In this document: positions 11,401 through 23,631 of the stretch, one piece after another
Layout of the letters: each line of letters opens with the position of its first letter
Position numbering within the stretch: the stretch's first letter is position 1
Source of the DNA: Dillenia suffruticosa
Lineage: Eukaryota; Streptophyta; Magnoliopsida; Dilleniales; Dilleniaceae
DNA: 64,000 nt
Assembly (NCBI GenBank): GCA_033439265.1
Contig: JAVTVX010000005.1
Coordinates: forward strand, 7,388,001 to 7,452,000
Reading direction: 5' to 3'
The notes under the pieces: model-generated
What the model was told of the DNA's origin: nothing
What the model saw: the letters and a program-made list of their open reading frames with translations, nothing else
Databases searched by the model: none
Translations under genes and position numbers: made by a program

Positions 11401-12602
11401 AGTTAGAGAGAGTTTAAGGACTTATTGATATTTATTCTCACATTTTGTGTACCTTTCGAATCAACAAATTTCAAATGATTCGAGTATAGACCATAATTTG
11501 AGTGTATGAGTCAATGGACATTATACACCACAAACCGGAATTGCATCATACCATTCAGAGTTGGATTCAGCACACAAAAAGTCACAAATGTGAACGTGAA
11601 ACCCTCATAAAATTGAAAAAATCCAATTCAGAGCAGCCGGGTTGGCCGCGGGGACCGCCACTCGCCCCCTGTGCGGTTGGAAGCACCTCCACGGACACAC
11701 ACGAAGCAATAGCAGTATACTGCACATGCCAGACACGCAGCGAGTCTGGCCCGCGCGTGGTATAATGATGCTACATGTATAGGACGTACTCAGCAAGGAA
11801 ATATATACTTTATGAGATAAAAATTGCTACAGCCACATGCTATAGCTTGTTGGTATGGGCCGCTCAAACAAGTCACGCCATCTTGTGTTTGAATCTATGC
11901 GCCCACATCTATAGGCATAATTTTTTTTTTAACTCGTATGGAGTGGGTGTCTGGGTCGGATCCGACCCAGGACACCCAAACACTGTTCACGCATGAACTG
12001 CATGAGCCTGCTGCCATGTTCCTTCCTCGCTTGTGTACTGCACGCTCTCGCGGGTTGGGGCTGGTCTTCTTTGCCCGACGGGTCTGCAATCGATCCTTTC
12101 GACCTGAATGCCGGAAACTCATTTTCGGGCTTTTCTAATACGATTTTTACCGAAAAATTGCAATTAAACTTCCAAAATCATCCTAAATATAATTTAGTTG
12201 AAGATTTGAACCCTAAACTTAGCCATTTAAATATCCCCATCACGGCCCTTCGCGATTAATGGAGAAAATCAATTTCTGGCAACTCAAAAAATACAATCAA
12301 TATGTCAAAATGCAAATTTGAGCATGACAAATATTTTTAAACCATTTTTACAGAGCGATTCATCCTTAAACTCAACAAATCTAAGATTTTGCGTCCGTAG
12401 GGTCAAAATTTTCGATTGGACTTTTTATAACCTTAATATACTCAAAAAAATTCAACAAAAATTATTTTCATGATCCAAGAATCATGGGCATTCTGTGGTA
12501 CTCTCGGATTCACGAAATTTATCCATAATCCAAATCCTAAATTTTGTACCCTACATATTTTATACCCAAAAAATTCTAAATTTTTTTTTAAATAAATCTA
12601 AT

Positions 12603-12616
12603 ATCGCTCTGTACCA
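12603..12616 (-). promoter_or_regulatory. Primer binding site of the decayed copia element
   Basis: The minus strand reads TGGTACAGAGCGAT, close to the TGGTATCAGAGC site complementary to initiator methionine tRNA used by most plant copia elements. It lies one base from the LTR edge at 12618. Confidence 0.75.
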
Positions 12617-12617
12617 A

Positions 12618-13085
12618 TGAAGGATTTATTACACGACATGCGTATGTGAAAGCGTATTAAATTAAAAGATTTCGAAATTTATGAATAAATACCTCATATG
12701 TAGGGTTTCAATAATTCAACTGAAATCCCGTATCCCACGAACGGATCGCTCGGTCAAGATGATAATTATAGAATCAAACCACAATCACTACTCCATGATA
12801 CCTCAACCTAAAATCTGGTGAATCCAATGACTGGAGAAATTTTCCAATGCAAAAATTTCTCAAACCCCAATATTTATTTTCACTCTTGACAATCTCTCAC
12901 TCACTCTCATAGCAATGTACAGAGAGAGATTTCTCTCACTCTTCGTCATTGTTACATTTCCAAATACAAAATTAACCCGAGAGAGCGAGACACTTTTCTT
13001 GAGAGTTATGTGTGTAGTTTTTGCATGAGAGGTTTTTAGTAAATGTAACTTCCCTTGACACATGCCCACGTGGGCAAAACTAACA
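12618..13085 (-). mobile_element. 5' LTR of decayed Ty1/copia element
   Basis: 468 bp, beginning TGAAGG and ending TAACA on the plus strand, so it has TG...CA ends. It matches 6688-6996 over its right two thirds, with many differences, so the insertion is old. The inner edge touches the primer binding site. Confidence 0.82.
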
Positions 13086-13577
13086 GAAACTTTATTAATT
13101 AATTTTCTAGATTTGATAATTTGCAATTCTTGTGGGGTTTATTATTTATATGATCATTCATGTCGAGAGATAATGAAAGTTCGTGTGTAACTTTAAGAAG
13201 CAGCTATTTATCTTGAAAGCAAAAAGATGCAGTAGCTATACAATCTATGAAGGAAAATTAACTACTTGTACTTTCCAAGTAATGCAAAATCATCCTTTTA
13301 CATTTACCAAAAATATTGATTGAATAAGTCAAATACTTCTGTAGTTTGCAATCATATCCACTAATATTGCGGGAAAAGTGACTTCCCACCACATTCTATT
13401 TCAATCAGATGAAGGTTTTCTTCCGGTTAAAAATTTGGGGTATGGGGTAAAAGCAAATTTTGGCTCACAAATGTGTAGTTTCGCTTCATTTTGAGCAAAA
13501 TTTTAATTATTAGATATAATGAGGCAGCTAAACCAAGTTTGCTTTGACAAAGTAAAAGTTCTAACATACACCATAAT
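13086..13577. other. Unassigned spacer
   Basis: AT-rich sequence between the copia LTR and the start of gypsy pol homology. No gene or recognisable repeat seen; it may be eroded 5' sequence of the following element. Confidence 0.4.
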
Positions 13578-14160
13578 CCTAGAAGAAGAATGGTTCCTTG
13601 AGCTTACATATTGATTATCGCATATTGAATCAAGTGACGATCAAGAATAAATACCCCTTGTCGATAATTAATGATATGTTTGATCAGTTAAGAAATACCA
13701 TAGTTTTCTCTAAACTACATCTTAGATCCGACTATCACCAGATTAGGGTCAGAGGGGAAGATATACCTAGGACGGCATTTTGCACTCGCTATGGTCACTA
13801 TGAGTTTTTGGTTATGACGTTTTGGTTAACTAATGTCTCAACAGTTTTTATGGAATTGATGAACCACGTTTTCAAACCCTATCTTGATGATTTCACTGTA
13901 GTGTTTATTGATGATGTATTGGTTTATTATAAAAATAGAGATCAACACGAACAACATCTCTGCATTACTTTACAGACTTTGAGGACCGAGAAACTATATG
14001 CCAAATTAAGAAAATGTGAATTCTGACTCGGTGAAGTAACTTTCTGGGGTCACACTGTCTTTGGTAGAGGACTTTTTGTACAGTTGAAGAAAATTGAAAC
14101 TGTTATTAAGTGGTCCCACTTACTACAATTACGGAAGTGCGTAGTTTTTTGGGTTTGACA
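13578..14160 (+). pseudogene. Ty3/gypsy reverse transcriptase remnant
   Basis: Homology opens at KKNGSL at about 13578 and runs through [20 protein letters not shown] and [14 protein letters not shown], the catalytic FIDD block, to [12 protein letters not shown] stop follows directly (family: KCEFWL), and the next stretch continues in another frame. The part before the RT fingers, and all of gag and protease, are missing. Confidence 0.9.
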
Positions 14161-14700
14161 GGTTATTACCGTAAATTTATTAAAAATTTCTTTTCGATAG
14201 CTGCCCCACTTACAAGATTGACTCGTAAGAATGCACACTTCAGGTGGGATGAATAATGTGAGGCTAGTTTTCGGACTCTAAAGGACAAACTTGTGTCGAC
14301 TCTAGTACTCATATTACCGGTTAGTAGATAAAGATATGTGATTTTTAGTATGCCTCTATGATCGGTTTAGGTGGTGTACTGATACAGGGACGAAATGTAA
14401 TAGTTTATACTTATAGACAGTTGAAACCTTATGAAAAAAAATTATCTGACATATGATCTAGAGTTTGCGGTTATTGTTTTTGTTTTGAAGATTTGGAGAC
14501 ACTACCTCTATGGTGAGTATTGTGAAATATTCATTGATTATCAGAGTTTCAAATACTTATTTACCCAGAAGGTGTTGAATTTAAGACAACGCAGATGGCT
14601 TGAATTGTTAAAGGATTATGATATTACTATTCAGTATCAACAAGGCAAAGCAAATGTTGTAGCAGATACCCTCAGCCATAAATCTACTATTCAGTAGCAG
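14160..14700 (+). pseudogene. Ty3/gypsy RNase H remnant
   Basis: 14431-14697 translates to [40 protein letters not shown], and ends [20 protein letters not shown], a standard gypsy RNase H with its ADALSR-like end. The segment before 14431 carries the RT connection ([12 protein letters not shown]) in a shifted frame. Confidence 0.88.
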
Positions 14701-14899
14701 CACTACGAGTAGGAAAACATCAGATGATAGTTGAATTTGAGCAGTTGAGGATTAATACTGAGATTACCAGTCAGGGGTCTCTTTTGACTCGGTTTATGGT
14801 CGACCAGATCTCTCTAATCACATTGGGGTAGCTCAACAAACTAATGAGAAAACAATTAAATTGAGAGAAGATGTTCTGAAAGGGGGAAGCCTGAATTTA

Positions 14900-16287
14900 G
14901 TATATCAAATGAAATTGTCAGATTTCTGGATAGAGTGGTAGTGCCAGAGGCTCAAGTATTGCGTAGATTAATTTTAAAGGAAACACATAGTTCAGTCTTT
15001 TCTGTTCATCCAAAACCCACCAAAATGTAATGGGATTTTCGTCAATCCTTTTGGTGGCCCGTTATAAAGAGAGACATTGCAGAATTTGTATGTATATACT
15101 TGGCATATCAACAAGTAAAGGCTGAACACCAGAGACCTGATGGACTACTTGAGTCACTCCCTATTCCTGAGTGGAAATGAGAGCATATTACTATAGATTT
15201 TATATCAGGATTGTCGAAAACTATGAGGAGATGTGATACCATATGGGTCATAGTAGATCATCTCACCATATCAACTCACTTTCACCCAGTTGTAGTGACT
15301 TATTCTATGGAGAAATTAGCTAAACTTCATATTGATGAGATTGTAAGATTATATGGCATACCAATATCTATTGTTTTTTATAGAGATCCACGATTTGTTT
15401 CTCAATTTTGACAAAACTTTCAAACCAGATTAAGAATTAAACTTAATTTCTCCACAGTATATCATCCCCAGACAGATGGTCAGTAAAAAAAAAACTATAC
15501 AGACTCTAGAGAATATGTTGAAAGTTTGTGTTCTAGAGCTCCGTGGTTGTTGGGATAAACATTTGATATTAGTGGAATTTACTTATAACAACAACTACCT
15601 CTCCAGTATTGGCATGACACTATTTGAAGACTATATGAGAGAAAATGTAAGGCTCCTCTTTGTCGGGACAAAGTAGGAGAGAAATAGATACTTCAATCCG
15701 AGATAGGGCCGCTTATCTACAAAAAACCATAGGAAAGGTTCGAATCATTCGAGAAAAGCTTAGAACAGCTCAATCTCGCCAAAAGAGTTATACAGATTAG
15801 AGATGCAAAGACTTGAAATTTGAGGTAGGAAATAAAGTTTTTTTGAAAATTTCTGCGATCAAAGGGGTGTGAGATGTGGGAAGAAAAAGAAAAACCTCAA
15901 CCCTAAATTTGTTAGTCCTTTTGAGAATCTAGCGAGGATTAGGTTATCTGCTTATGAGTTGGCTTTACCTTCAGTATTTGAGCGAGTTCACTCTACCTTT
16001 CATATTTCAATGTTAAGGAAATATGTTCATGATCCTTCACATGTGATCAACTATGATCCTCTCCAAATTACTGAAGATTTAACTTATATTGATCAGACAG
16101 TCCAGATTTTAGACTCTCGAGAGTAGAAATTAAGGAACAAGACTATCAGATTGATAAAAGTTCTGTGAAAATATCATACCTTCGAGAAGGCATCTTGGGA
16201 GCTGGAATAAGAAATAAGGAAATGATACCCATATCTTTTTTAGCATAAACGGTGATCCGAAGGATCAGATTTTTTAAAGGGGAAGGA
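14900..16287 (+). pseudogene. Ty3/gypsy integrase remnant with chromo-like tail
   Basis: The zinc-binding region lies near 15050-15130 (IKRDIAEFV, then a damaged second cysteine block). The core is at 15211-15676 (TIWVIVDHLTISTHFHPV; RDPRFVSQF; EFTYNNNYLSSIGM). The C-terminal part at 15869-16126 shows FVSPFENLARI and VHSTFHISMLRKYVHDPSHV. It runs on to about 16210 with a worn chromodomain-like end (FEKASWELE). This order and wording identify a Tekay-type chromovirus. Several stops and frame changes make it inactive. Confidence 0.87.
16270..16287 (+). promoter_or_regulatory. Polypurine tract before 3' LTR
   Basis: TTTTTTAAAGGGGAAGGA immediately precedes TGTAAGATCAC, the probable LTR start at 16288. 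Position after integrase and base composition fit a plus-strand priming tract. Confidence 0.7.
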
Positions 16288-18735
16288 TGTAAGATCACAT
16301 TTGGAGAAAATAATTAAAGCATGTATTTGTATTTACATTTTTTTTTGTACTATATCAACCAGTATCCGGAGTCATACTCCGATTAATCCAATTCGGGACT
16401 TGTAGTGGCTCATTCAAGAGTACTACCCTCCCAACGTAATTTTTTTCATGTTCAAGTCGCGAATCGAATTCGAAAACTTGATTAAAGGACCTAACACCAC
16501 ATCCCACTATGCCAATTGTCCGTTGATATGTTTGCATTTTATTGAACACACGTAAATTTCTCTCATCACACAGTGATAAAATTTCTTGATTTCCTTTTTA
16601 TTTGTGATTTTTATGTTTATGATTTTAAGTAGAGGTCGAGTATATTAAAATTAGCATACATATTGGTAAATGGAAACGATCAGAATAAGACAATAAAAGA
16701 ACACCTATAGAATAAGTTAGAAATCCAGAAAAAAAATTTAGAGAGGAAATGAAGGAAAAGTCAAAAGAAGAATTACAAGTTTTAGGCAAATACCATATTT
16801 GTATTGTTTCTATGATATCTAATAATCATATTTGATATGTTTTCAGACTGTTTGTGATATTTAAATAAGTATAGAATAAAAAAGGAAACAAAAATCTCAC
16901 TTTGTAATATCAAAAGATAGAAACAAATCTAAATTTAACATTCTAGATAGCCTAACTATACTCTATTATTTATTCAATATCTTTTTCTGTACAACTGTAA
17001 ATTGAGTAGGGTTTTCTCTTGAAGAAACTAGACTTTCATATGATTCAAAGAGTTTCGTAAAGAATTGAATTTTTAGTGAATTGTTGAAATAGTGTGATCT
17101 CTGCAGAAAAACTGCTCTGTTTATAACATGACCATACTTTATTCTTTATCAAATATCTTTCTTTATACAATTGTAAATCGATTAAGGTTTTCTTTTGAGG
17201 AAACTAGATTTCAATAGTTTTAAAAATGACATAAAATTCAAAAAGTTTCATTGAACAATGAATTTTTGGTGAATTTTCAAAATGTCACGTTTTCTGCAGA
17301 AAACCCTATTTCTGTCTACTTCTGTGCTAAATTTTGCCTCAATTGTTGGCTCCCTTCAAGGCTGAATTAGATTAACCTCTAAACACAAACATTGTAACAC
17401 TATGTCTTATCTTTAAATGGCCACAAGAATTACTTCAATCCGATATGTGTAGAAGATATTATGTTAATTTTTTTTATTGCTGCACAAGTTGTATTGTAAA
17501 TTTTGGGCTGTAACATTATTGATGTGATTTTCTCTGTGCAACTAGAACTAAAACTTGTTATGAATATACAAGCTGTAACCCTAAGTTTTAATTTTGTGTG
17601 GCAAATGGAATCATCTAGATCCAAACATTATAGCCCAAGATATAACAGTTTTATCAAAACGTGTTTGTACTGAAATAGTTCATTGGAATGCTATGAGTTG
17701 ATTGACTATAGGGATTGCATATTTGTGATGTTTGGTTATAAATCCTATGTAATCATTGTGATAAATTGGGATTTTTGTGATCATTACTCATGTAAACATG
17801 AATTAATATGAAGAGAAAGTTATACTACGATTATTTCTTCGAAAGCTTTACGAAACTTATGGGCGAAACTTGAAAAACTATAGATGTATCTCTTCTCCCT
17901 ACGAGGGCGGAATTAGAAACAGGTGAATGTTTAAGATGTCTAACCTAAAAAGACTTTGATTTCATTTAAAAATACCAAATTTTGGTTTGTTTTTCTAGAC
18001 CCTCATACATGAATTTGGTTCGACATTCAATTCATTTATTTAAATATCAATTTCAATTTAGAATAACAAAGATATAGAAAGGTAATGAATCTAGAGTGGT
18101 AATTGTACGTATTTCTTTGGGATTGTTTGAGATAATGTGTATCTCTTGTGTACTCTTTGATATCATGTTAGTTGCTTGCTAATATTGATATTCCTATACT
18201 TGATTACTTGTTATCCATTCTATTGGTCCTCCACATACTTGCTCAGGTTATGCTGACCCCGATATCCTTGTTTTCAGGTGATCAGGGAGACGAGAGAGAA
18301 CCGTTGAGTAGAGACCTTTGAGCCAAGGGATTTCGATCTCTATTTTTTTCCGGCTCGCTTATATTGTTAAGACATGTTATTCTTGTATTACTTTTGCATT
18401 TGTATGAGTTTCTTGTTATATGTAAATGAATAGTTGAAGATCAATGAGAGTTTTGTATGTATAGTTTTGTCTATGTTGAATTATATTCCATGATATATTA
18501 TCGGATGACCAGGAGATCCATTAATACCGTTTGTTTGATATTACAAGTGATCTGTGTGTTTTATCAAGTTTTAAATTAACCCTAAGTGACTAAATAGTCA
18601 CTAAATAAGGAAGACTCTATCGTTATTTTATTTGAAAAAGATAAACAATTTATTTTCTTTTAATATAAATTACCTTCCATGTTATCACATATGGAGAGTG
18701 CGATTATCGCGAATCTAAATATCGCATTTTAATCA
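16288..18735 (+). mobile_element. Probable 3' LTR of the plus-strand chromovirus
   Basis: Starts TGTAAGATCACATTTGG directly after the polypurine tract. The right edge is not established: I found no clear CA end with a target duplication before receptor-kinase homology starts near 18808, so part of 17000-18735 could be other DNA. Long chromovirus LTRs of 1-3 kb are normal. No host ORF is recognised in this stretch. Confidence 0.5.
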
Positions 18736-18807
18736 TGATGGTCGCTTCCACATTTGCTTGTATGTTTCCTTTTCTTAGGGGTTATGATGCCTGGATAGCG
18801 GGTCATC

Positions 18808-19284
18808 AATGAAGGCCTTACCGCTAGTGAGCCATTAGTACAAAGAAGAACTACATGTATCATCACCAGCACCTCTTCTTTGTTGAAGTCTGACCCCAAT
18901 CTTGGGTCCACTAAATCCAGTAGACTATCATTTGCCTTTAAATGGAGTGCCTACCATGGAAAAAGTGCAAAAATGAGAAAGTGGCAAGACTATTGCAATT
19001 GGAAGTCCAAGCTCCGAAGAATTCAACATCACCCATGAACAAGGATTGCCCATTCTCCCAAAAAGGAAACAAATGAGAGAGGTGCAGGTCAATCTGTGCA
19101 TCAAGCTATGTGACAAGTAAAACAACATAACATCTCTACTGGGTTCCTGTCACATGGAAGATTGCTTAAGAAGGCAGCAACATGAGCCTTCTAAGGAAGC
19201 CTCATTTCATATATTTAGTCAATTGAAGTCAGAGCGAAAGCAAAATATCAAACTAACCCAATCAAGCAGGAAGAAGTCGTCCTT
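18808..19284 (-). pseudogene. Receptor kinase array copy 0: C-terminal exon fragment
   Basis: Minus-strand fragment homologous to the last exon of the complete copy at 54452-62245 ([18 protein letters not shown], then LLCTN), exon up to 18950. The preceding intron follows, and 27 bp of the next exon upstream (19258-19284, including the LLDW block). Homology stops at 19284, in the middle of that exon, where GGGACGAAA-type repeats begin. The reading frame downstream of LCTN is altered. It is the leftmost trace of the tandem array. Confidence 0.85.
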
Positions 19285-20375
19285 TCATTTTTCGTCCCAG
19301 AATCAGGGACGAAAATTATTTTTCATCCCAGAATCAGGGACGAAAATTTTTTTCATCGCTAAAATCTGCGACGAAAAAATGGTTTTGTCGCTAAATTTCC
19401 GATGAATATATGTTCTCGTCGCAATTTACAACAAATTTAGCAATAAATAATTTTTTCTTTTATAATTTGCAACGATACTTATGGTTTCTGATAGATAACT
19501 TATTAAATGCACTAAAATAAAAACTAAATTGACAAACTATTAACAATATTTGCATACTATGATATAATTATAAAAAAAATATTCAATATATTGATTATTA
19601 ATTAATAAGTATTTCTACTTTAACTCTTAGTTTAGTGAATCGAATACTTAAACAAATTTATAAGATAAAGTTATCAGTGTTAGGAATGAAAAATTAAACA
19701 GATAATGAATAGAAAATAAATGTACTAATAATAATTTTTTGTAACAATTTAAAAGATTTGTAAAGTTATATAAAATGAATGTACCAATTTAAAATATTAC
19801 ACTATATTATCATTCTTTTATATAAACAGATAATAAATGAACTATTTTATATAAGGTTTTTTGAATATCTTAAGATTTTATACGCTATAAGTGTATATCA
19901 CCGTTTACAAATCGTTTTTTAATATTAGAAAATGTTTCTAATACAAGTAATTAAAAAAATGACCGAATAATGAATTTTAACGACGAATTTTGCCACAAAT
20001 ATTATATTTGTCGCTATTTTACAACAAATTTAGTAACAAATAATCGAATTTATTGCGACGAATATAAATATTTGTTGCTAAATTTGCGACGAATATTGAA
20101 ATTCGATATAAATTTAGGAACAAATTCATTTTCGTCCCAAATTTAGGGACGAATTGAGAAATTCGTCGTAAAATTTTGAGACGAATAAATAAATTAGTCC
20201 CAGATTTAGGGACGAATTTCTATTTCGTTCAAAAAATTTGGGACAAATTTTTTTTTTGTCCCAAATTTAGGGACGAATTTTTAATTCGTTACAAAATTTG
20301 AAACAAATTTTGAAATTCGTTGCAAATTTAGCAACGAATTTTTTTTTTCGTCGCAAATCTGCAACGAATTTTGCG
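19285..20375. mobile_element. GGGACGAA/GCGACGAA repeat-bearing element, non-autonomous
   Basis: Both flanks (19285-19480 and 19975-20375) contain many direct and inverted copies of TTCGTCCC...GGGACGAA and TTCGTCGC...GCGACGAA around an AT-rich centre with no ORF of known type. The style resembles subterminal arrays of CACTA-type elements, but no CACTA terminus was found. The left edge abuts copy 0 of the kinase array and the right edge abuts the 3' flank of copy 1. Confidence 0.5.
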
Positions 20376-20383
20376 TCAAAGAA

Positions 20384-20989
20384 TTTTGGATGCATTTCCC
20401 ACCAAAACCATACAATCAATTCAAGAGAAAGTAAGAAATGGAAAAAAATAAAGAAAAATTTTGCATGAACAGCGAAAATATTCAAATGAATAGAGCAAGC
20501 CACAATTTCCATAGTCTTTATTACAAAAAGGTTAACACAAATTCGCGCAAGTACCATACAAAATCTGTCCTTTTTTTTTTTTTTTAATACCATTTCGGTG
20601 GTCTCATATTGAAATATTTCTTGCCATGTTCAAAAAAGTGGGAGAGATTAACAGATGTAGCTTCACTCGTTCCAAGCTTTACATATATAAGTCTGGGATC
20701 TGCCAGCAAGAAAATCAGAATCCAGAAAGTTGACTGGATATAGATCATTTCCAGATGCTGAATCAGTCCATGGCCCATCGAGCGACAAATTTTTGCCCTT
20801 GCTCTCCCTTGTATGCTCTTCATCAATGTACTGTCTTTTTTTCTCGGTTGCCTTGAGCATCATTTCATCCTTCGAAACACTTGAATTTAAAGCAAATCCT
20901 TTAATAATGCTCTTTCCTTCAAGCATGCTCACTACCGAAGACATAGAAGGCCTTTCCGCCGGTGAGACATTAGTACAAAGAAGAGCTAC
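20384..20989 (-). pseudogene. Receptor kinase array copy 1: 3' flank and last exon (distal part)
   Basis: Matches the 3' end of copy 3. 20384-20520 repeats its downstream flank (TTGGATGCATT...AAGTAAGAAATGG). The coding part runs from about 20690 to 20989, with [20 protein letters not shown] and NLSLDGPW near the C-terminus. The stop TAG of copy 3 reads CAG here, so translation would continue for about ten residues. The exon is split at 20989 by a solo LTR and resumes at 23632. Lineage: plant LRR-VIII-2 kinase C-terminal tail. Confidence 0.92.
20985..20989. repeat. Target site duplication of solo LTR, left copy (GCTAC)
   Basis: GCTAC here and again at 23632-23636 exactly bracket the LTR. In the undisturbed copy 3 the same bases occur once, within AAGAAGAGCTACATTGATC. 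Confidence 0.93.
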
Positions 20990-20999
20990 TGTAATACCC

Positions 21000-21005
<6 letters not shown>

Positions 21006-21056
<51 letters not shown>
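21006..21056 (+). repeat. Poly-A run of 51 bases near LTR start
   Basis: An uninterrupted run of 51 A beginning 16 bases inside the LTR, between TGTAATACCCAATTAT and TTAGGGCTTAAAGCCC. It could be slippage expansion of a short A stretch common at this place in such LTRs, or an assembly uncertainty. Confidence 0.9.
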
Positions 21057-21058
<2 letters not shown>

Positions 21059-21304
21059 AGGGCTTAAAGCCCAATTTTCTCTCTCTCTTTCCCCCTCTCT
21101 TCTCTCTTCTCTCTCCCTCTTCTTCTCTCCCTCTTTCTTCTCTCTTTTCCCTTCTCCCCGCCGCCGTGTCTCTTCCCCTCCTGCTGCCGCCGCCGCCGCC
21201 AGCACCGCCGGTCACCACCAGCGCCACCCACAGCCGCTGCAGCTTTCCTCCCTCCCGCGAGCGAGCCGCTGCAGCTCCTCTCTGCACGAGCGCCGCTGCA
21301 GCTC

Positions 21305-21600
21305 CTCTCTTTCGCACAACAGCGCGCGAGCTAGCGCGAGCCAGCTCGAGCAAGCGCGAGCCAGCGCGAGCAGCGCGCGAGCCCAGCGCCAGCCCAGCGC
21401 CAGCCCAGCGCGAGCCCAGCGCGAGCAGCCCGCGAGCAGCGCGCGAGCAACCCGCGAGCAGCGCACGAGCAGCCCGCGAGCAGCGCGCGAGCAGCGCGTG
21501 GGCAGCGCGCGAACAGCGCTCGATCAGCGCACGAGCAGCGCGCGACACCCAGCGCGCGACCCCAGCGCGATCCCAGCGCGCCCTTGCGCGCCTCTGCCCG
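21305..21600. repeat. GC-rich degenerate array of AGCGCGCGAGC units
   Basis: Roughly 300 bp built from degenerate units of about 9-12 bp such as AGCGCGCGAGC and AGCCCGCGAGC, inside the solo LTR. It creates overlapping ORFs on both strands rich in Ala, Arg, Ser and Gln that have no domain meaning. It can form stable hairpins on either strand. Confidence 0.85.
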
Positions 21601-23631
21601 AGCCCCTGCGCACCTCCAGCACGAGCGCAAGCGCTCCAGCTGCGACCCACTGCGCGAGTGCTCGATCCAGCTCGCGAGCGCGACCCTAGCCACTGCGGCC
21701 CAGTCCGGCCCGCGGCCCACCAGGCCCGCCAGCCCATCAGCCCGCGGCCCACGGCCCGCGACGGCCCGTGACAGTCCGTGAGCCTCTGCGAAGGTAAATG
21801 ACTCTAAGTTTCGATTTTCGCACTTGGGTTTCGAAATTCTTTAGTATTGGACTTAAATTGTTCGCAATTGTTTCAAATTTGGAAACATTCAGGTTTTAGA
21901 CCAAACCAACGGGCGAACGAAAGCTAAATTCGAGATCCGAAGAATCCTAGGTGAGAGAAATGAAATCTCTTCAACCCTTGAATAAACCTTGTCAAATTAG
22001 GTAGCATTAGTTGATTTGTTTATAAATTGAGGAATTTAGGGTTCGTACGAAATTAAGAAAAACGATAAACCCTGAAATAGTCGGAAATTGATGAAAATCG
22101 TGATGACTTGATTAGGTTGGCTTTCTTAGTGACTCGATTGAGGGGCGTCTTGTTTTGCGTATTTTGGCATTATTGGGGAGTGCGTTACCTTCCCCAAAAC
22201 TGTGAGTGGGATTTATTTCAATGCTTTTGCTTAATATGTAAATCCTGTTTTACAACATTTTGATAATGAGCATGATTTGTCGTATGTTGGAAATGTTTTG
22301 ACCGGTTTTAAAATTGACTTTTGTGAACCGTTGGAGTGTCCAAAAACTGTATTGAATTATGAAATTATGCATCCATGTGGTTGAAATGTATAATGTGCCA
22401 TTTTATGCTCTATGTTGCATTGGTTTATGAACCTGACTTCGGCACATTTTGATGTGATATTGATTTTGGCTTTGAGAGCTTTGATATGTATTGTTCCGTA
22501 GCTACGAAGGACACCGTGAGAGGCGCTTTGGTGGCGTCCGGATATGCCTAGGCCTGGGGTATCCCACGAGTTGTCGTGATTTGATTATCTACACGGTACT
22601 AGCCAGGTTGAACCCGAAAGGGGGAGGATTTGGATTTGGATTGGATATCCTCTTCAAGTCTAGCACCTGGACGAGGTTCGTCGCCAACGCCGGGGTAGAG
22701 AGCACTTTAAAGAAATTTGCATATAACACCCCCGGTGCGCCTGTCATAGGTCGCGGTAGACCTCTGCCAGGACATTTTCGGCTGGCAGCTCTATGATTTT
22801 AATGACAGTGCTTTGGATGCATATTTGACTTGAAAATGCGTGAAATGATATATTGTTGAAATGAAGAGCATGATGATTTGAAATATGATTTATATACTTA
22901 TGTTTTGACACTCCAGTTTCACACTCCATATTTGACGATTGCATTGACCCACTCACTCACTGAGTATTCTTCTCCCGAGTACTCACCCCTCATTTCCCTT
23001 TTGTTTCAGAGATAGTATTTGACAAGGAGCGTCGCTTTTAGGACGCCCAGTTTCTTTGGGAGATCAGGCTTGGACTTGAGGAATTATTGTGTATTTCCGC
23101 TGCAAATTTGTATTGGTGATGTATATGTATTTTGAGGTCTATAGATGACCATTTTTTTATAATTCTGGGATGACTGTATAAATATGGACATTTAAATTGT
23201 AGAACTCTCATGTCACTGCATGACATTGCATTGAGGCATTTCTTTTCATTGCGTCTGTATTTGGGAATGTGTCATGTCTTAGAATTGTCCTCTAGGATCG
23301 CTCGGTGCCTCCTCTAAATCACAGGAGGGGCGACTGGCGGCTGTCCATGCCTTTGACGGGGGCATGGCAGTAGAGGTCTGTGGTTAGGACTGAGGAGAAT
23401 TGTTTGTTAGCCTTGCGTTGCCCTGGATTGTGCAGTAGGATGATCTGATTTGTTGTTGAGGATAATATATGCATTTTGAGGCCGGGATGGCCCCTTTTGG
23501 ACAGGTAACAGGTTTATTTTAATATGGGAGACCTCCGATATATGGGGAGGTTCTGCCCGATTTTCTGTAAAAATACAGCCGGCATCCAGGGTAACGGGCG
23601 GCTGCTCACGATCCCGGTTCGGGGCGTGACA

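Larger units (their letters stand above)
6997..12602 (-). mobile_element. Decayed Ty1/copia internal region (Tork-like)
   Basis: Minus-strand pol and gag remnants lie between two related LTRs. The order from 5' to 3' on the minus strand is: leader (about 11500-12600), gag (10500-11400), integrase (9390-10010), reverse transcriptase (7800-8690), RNase H (7590-7780). All are broken by stops. The leader has two GC-rich patches (11640-11760 and 11940-12120) of unknown origin. The wording of the RNase H and RT blocks is that of the Tork/Tnt1 group. The element is clearly older than the copia element at 29126-35000. Confidence 0.82.
20990..23631 (+). mobile_element. Solo LTR of a Ty3/gypsy chromovirus (2642 bp)
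   Basis: Starts TGTAATACCC and ends GGTTCGGGGCGTGACA, the signature ends of Tekay/Retand-type LTRs. It is flanked by a 5-bp duplication, GCTAC, and interrupts a kinase exon that rejoins perfectly without it. There is no pol or gag, so it is a solo LTR left by recombination between two LTRs. Inside are a 51-base A run (21006-21056), a CT-rich leader, a low-complexity GC-rich array (21180-21780), and transcribed-looking sequence to 23000. Long ORFs in the GC-rich array are compositional artefacts. The orientation is inferred from the TGTAATACCC start. Confidence 0.92.

Noticed and set aside
11502-12259. Several overlapping ORFs in a GC-rich patch
   Set aside because: The patch lies in the leader region of the decayed copia element; the frames overlap on both strands and show no domain.
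20730-21781. Overlapping long ORFs on both strands (up to 319 residues) rich in Ala, Arg, Ser and Gln
   Set aside because: They arise from the A run and the GC-rich AGCGCGCGAGC array of the solo LTR; no domain, and frames on both strands are equally open.
22491-22796. 101-residue plus-strand ORF
   Set aside because: Inside the solo LTR, Gly/Arg-rich by composition, no family match recognised.
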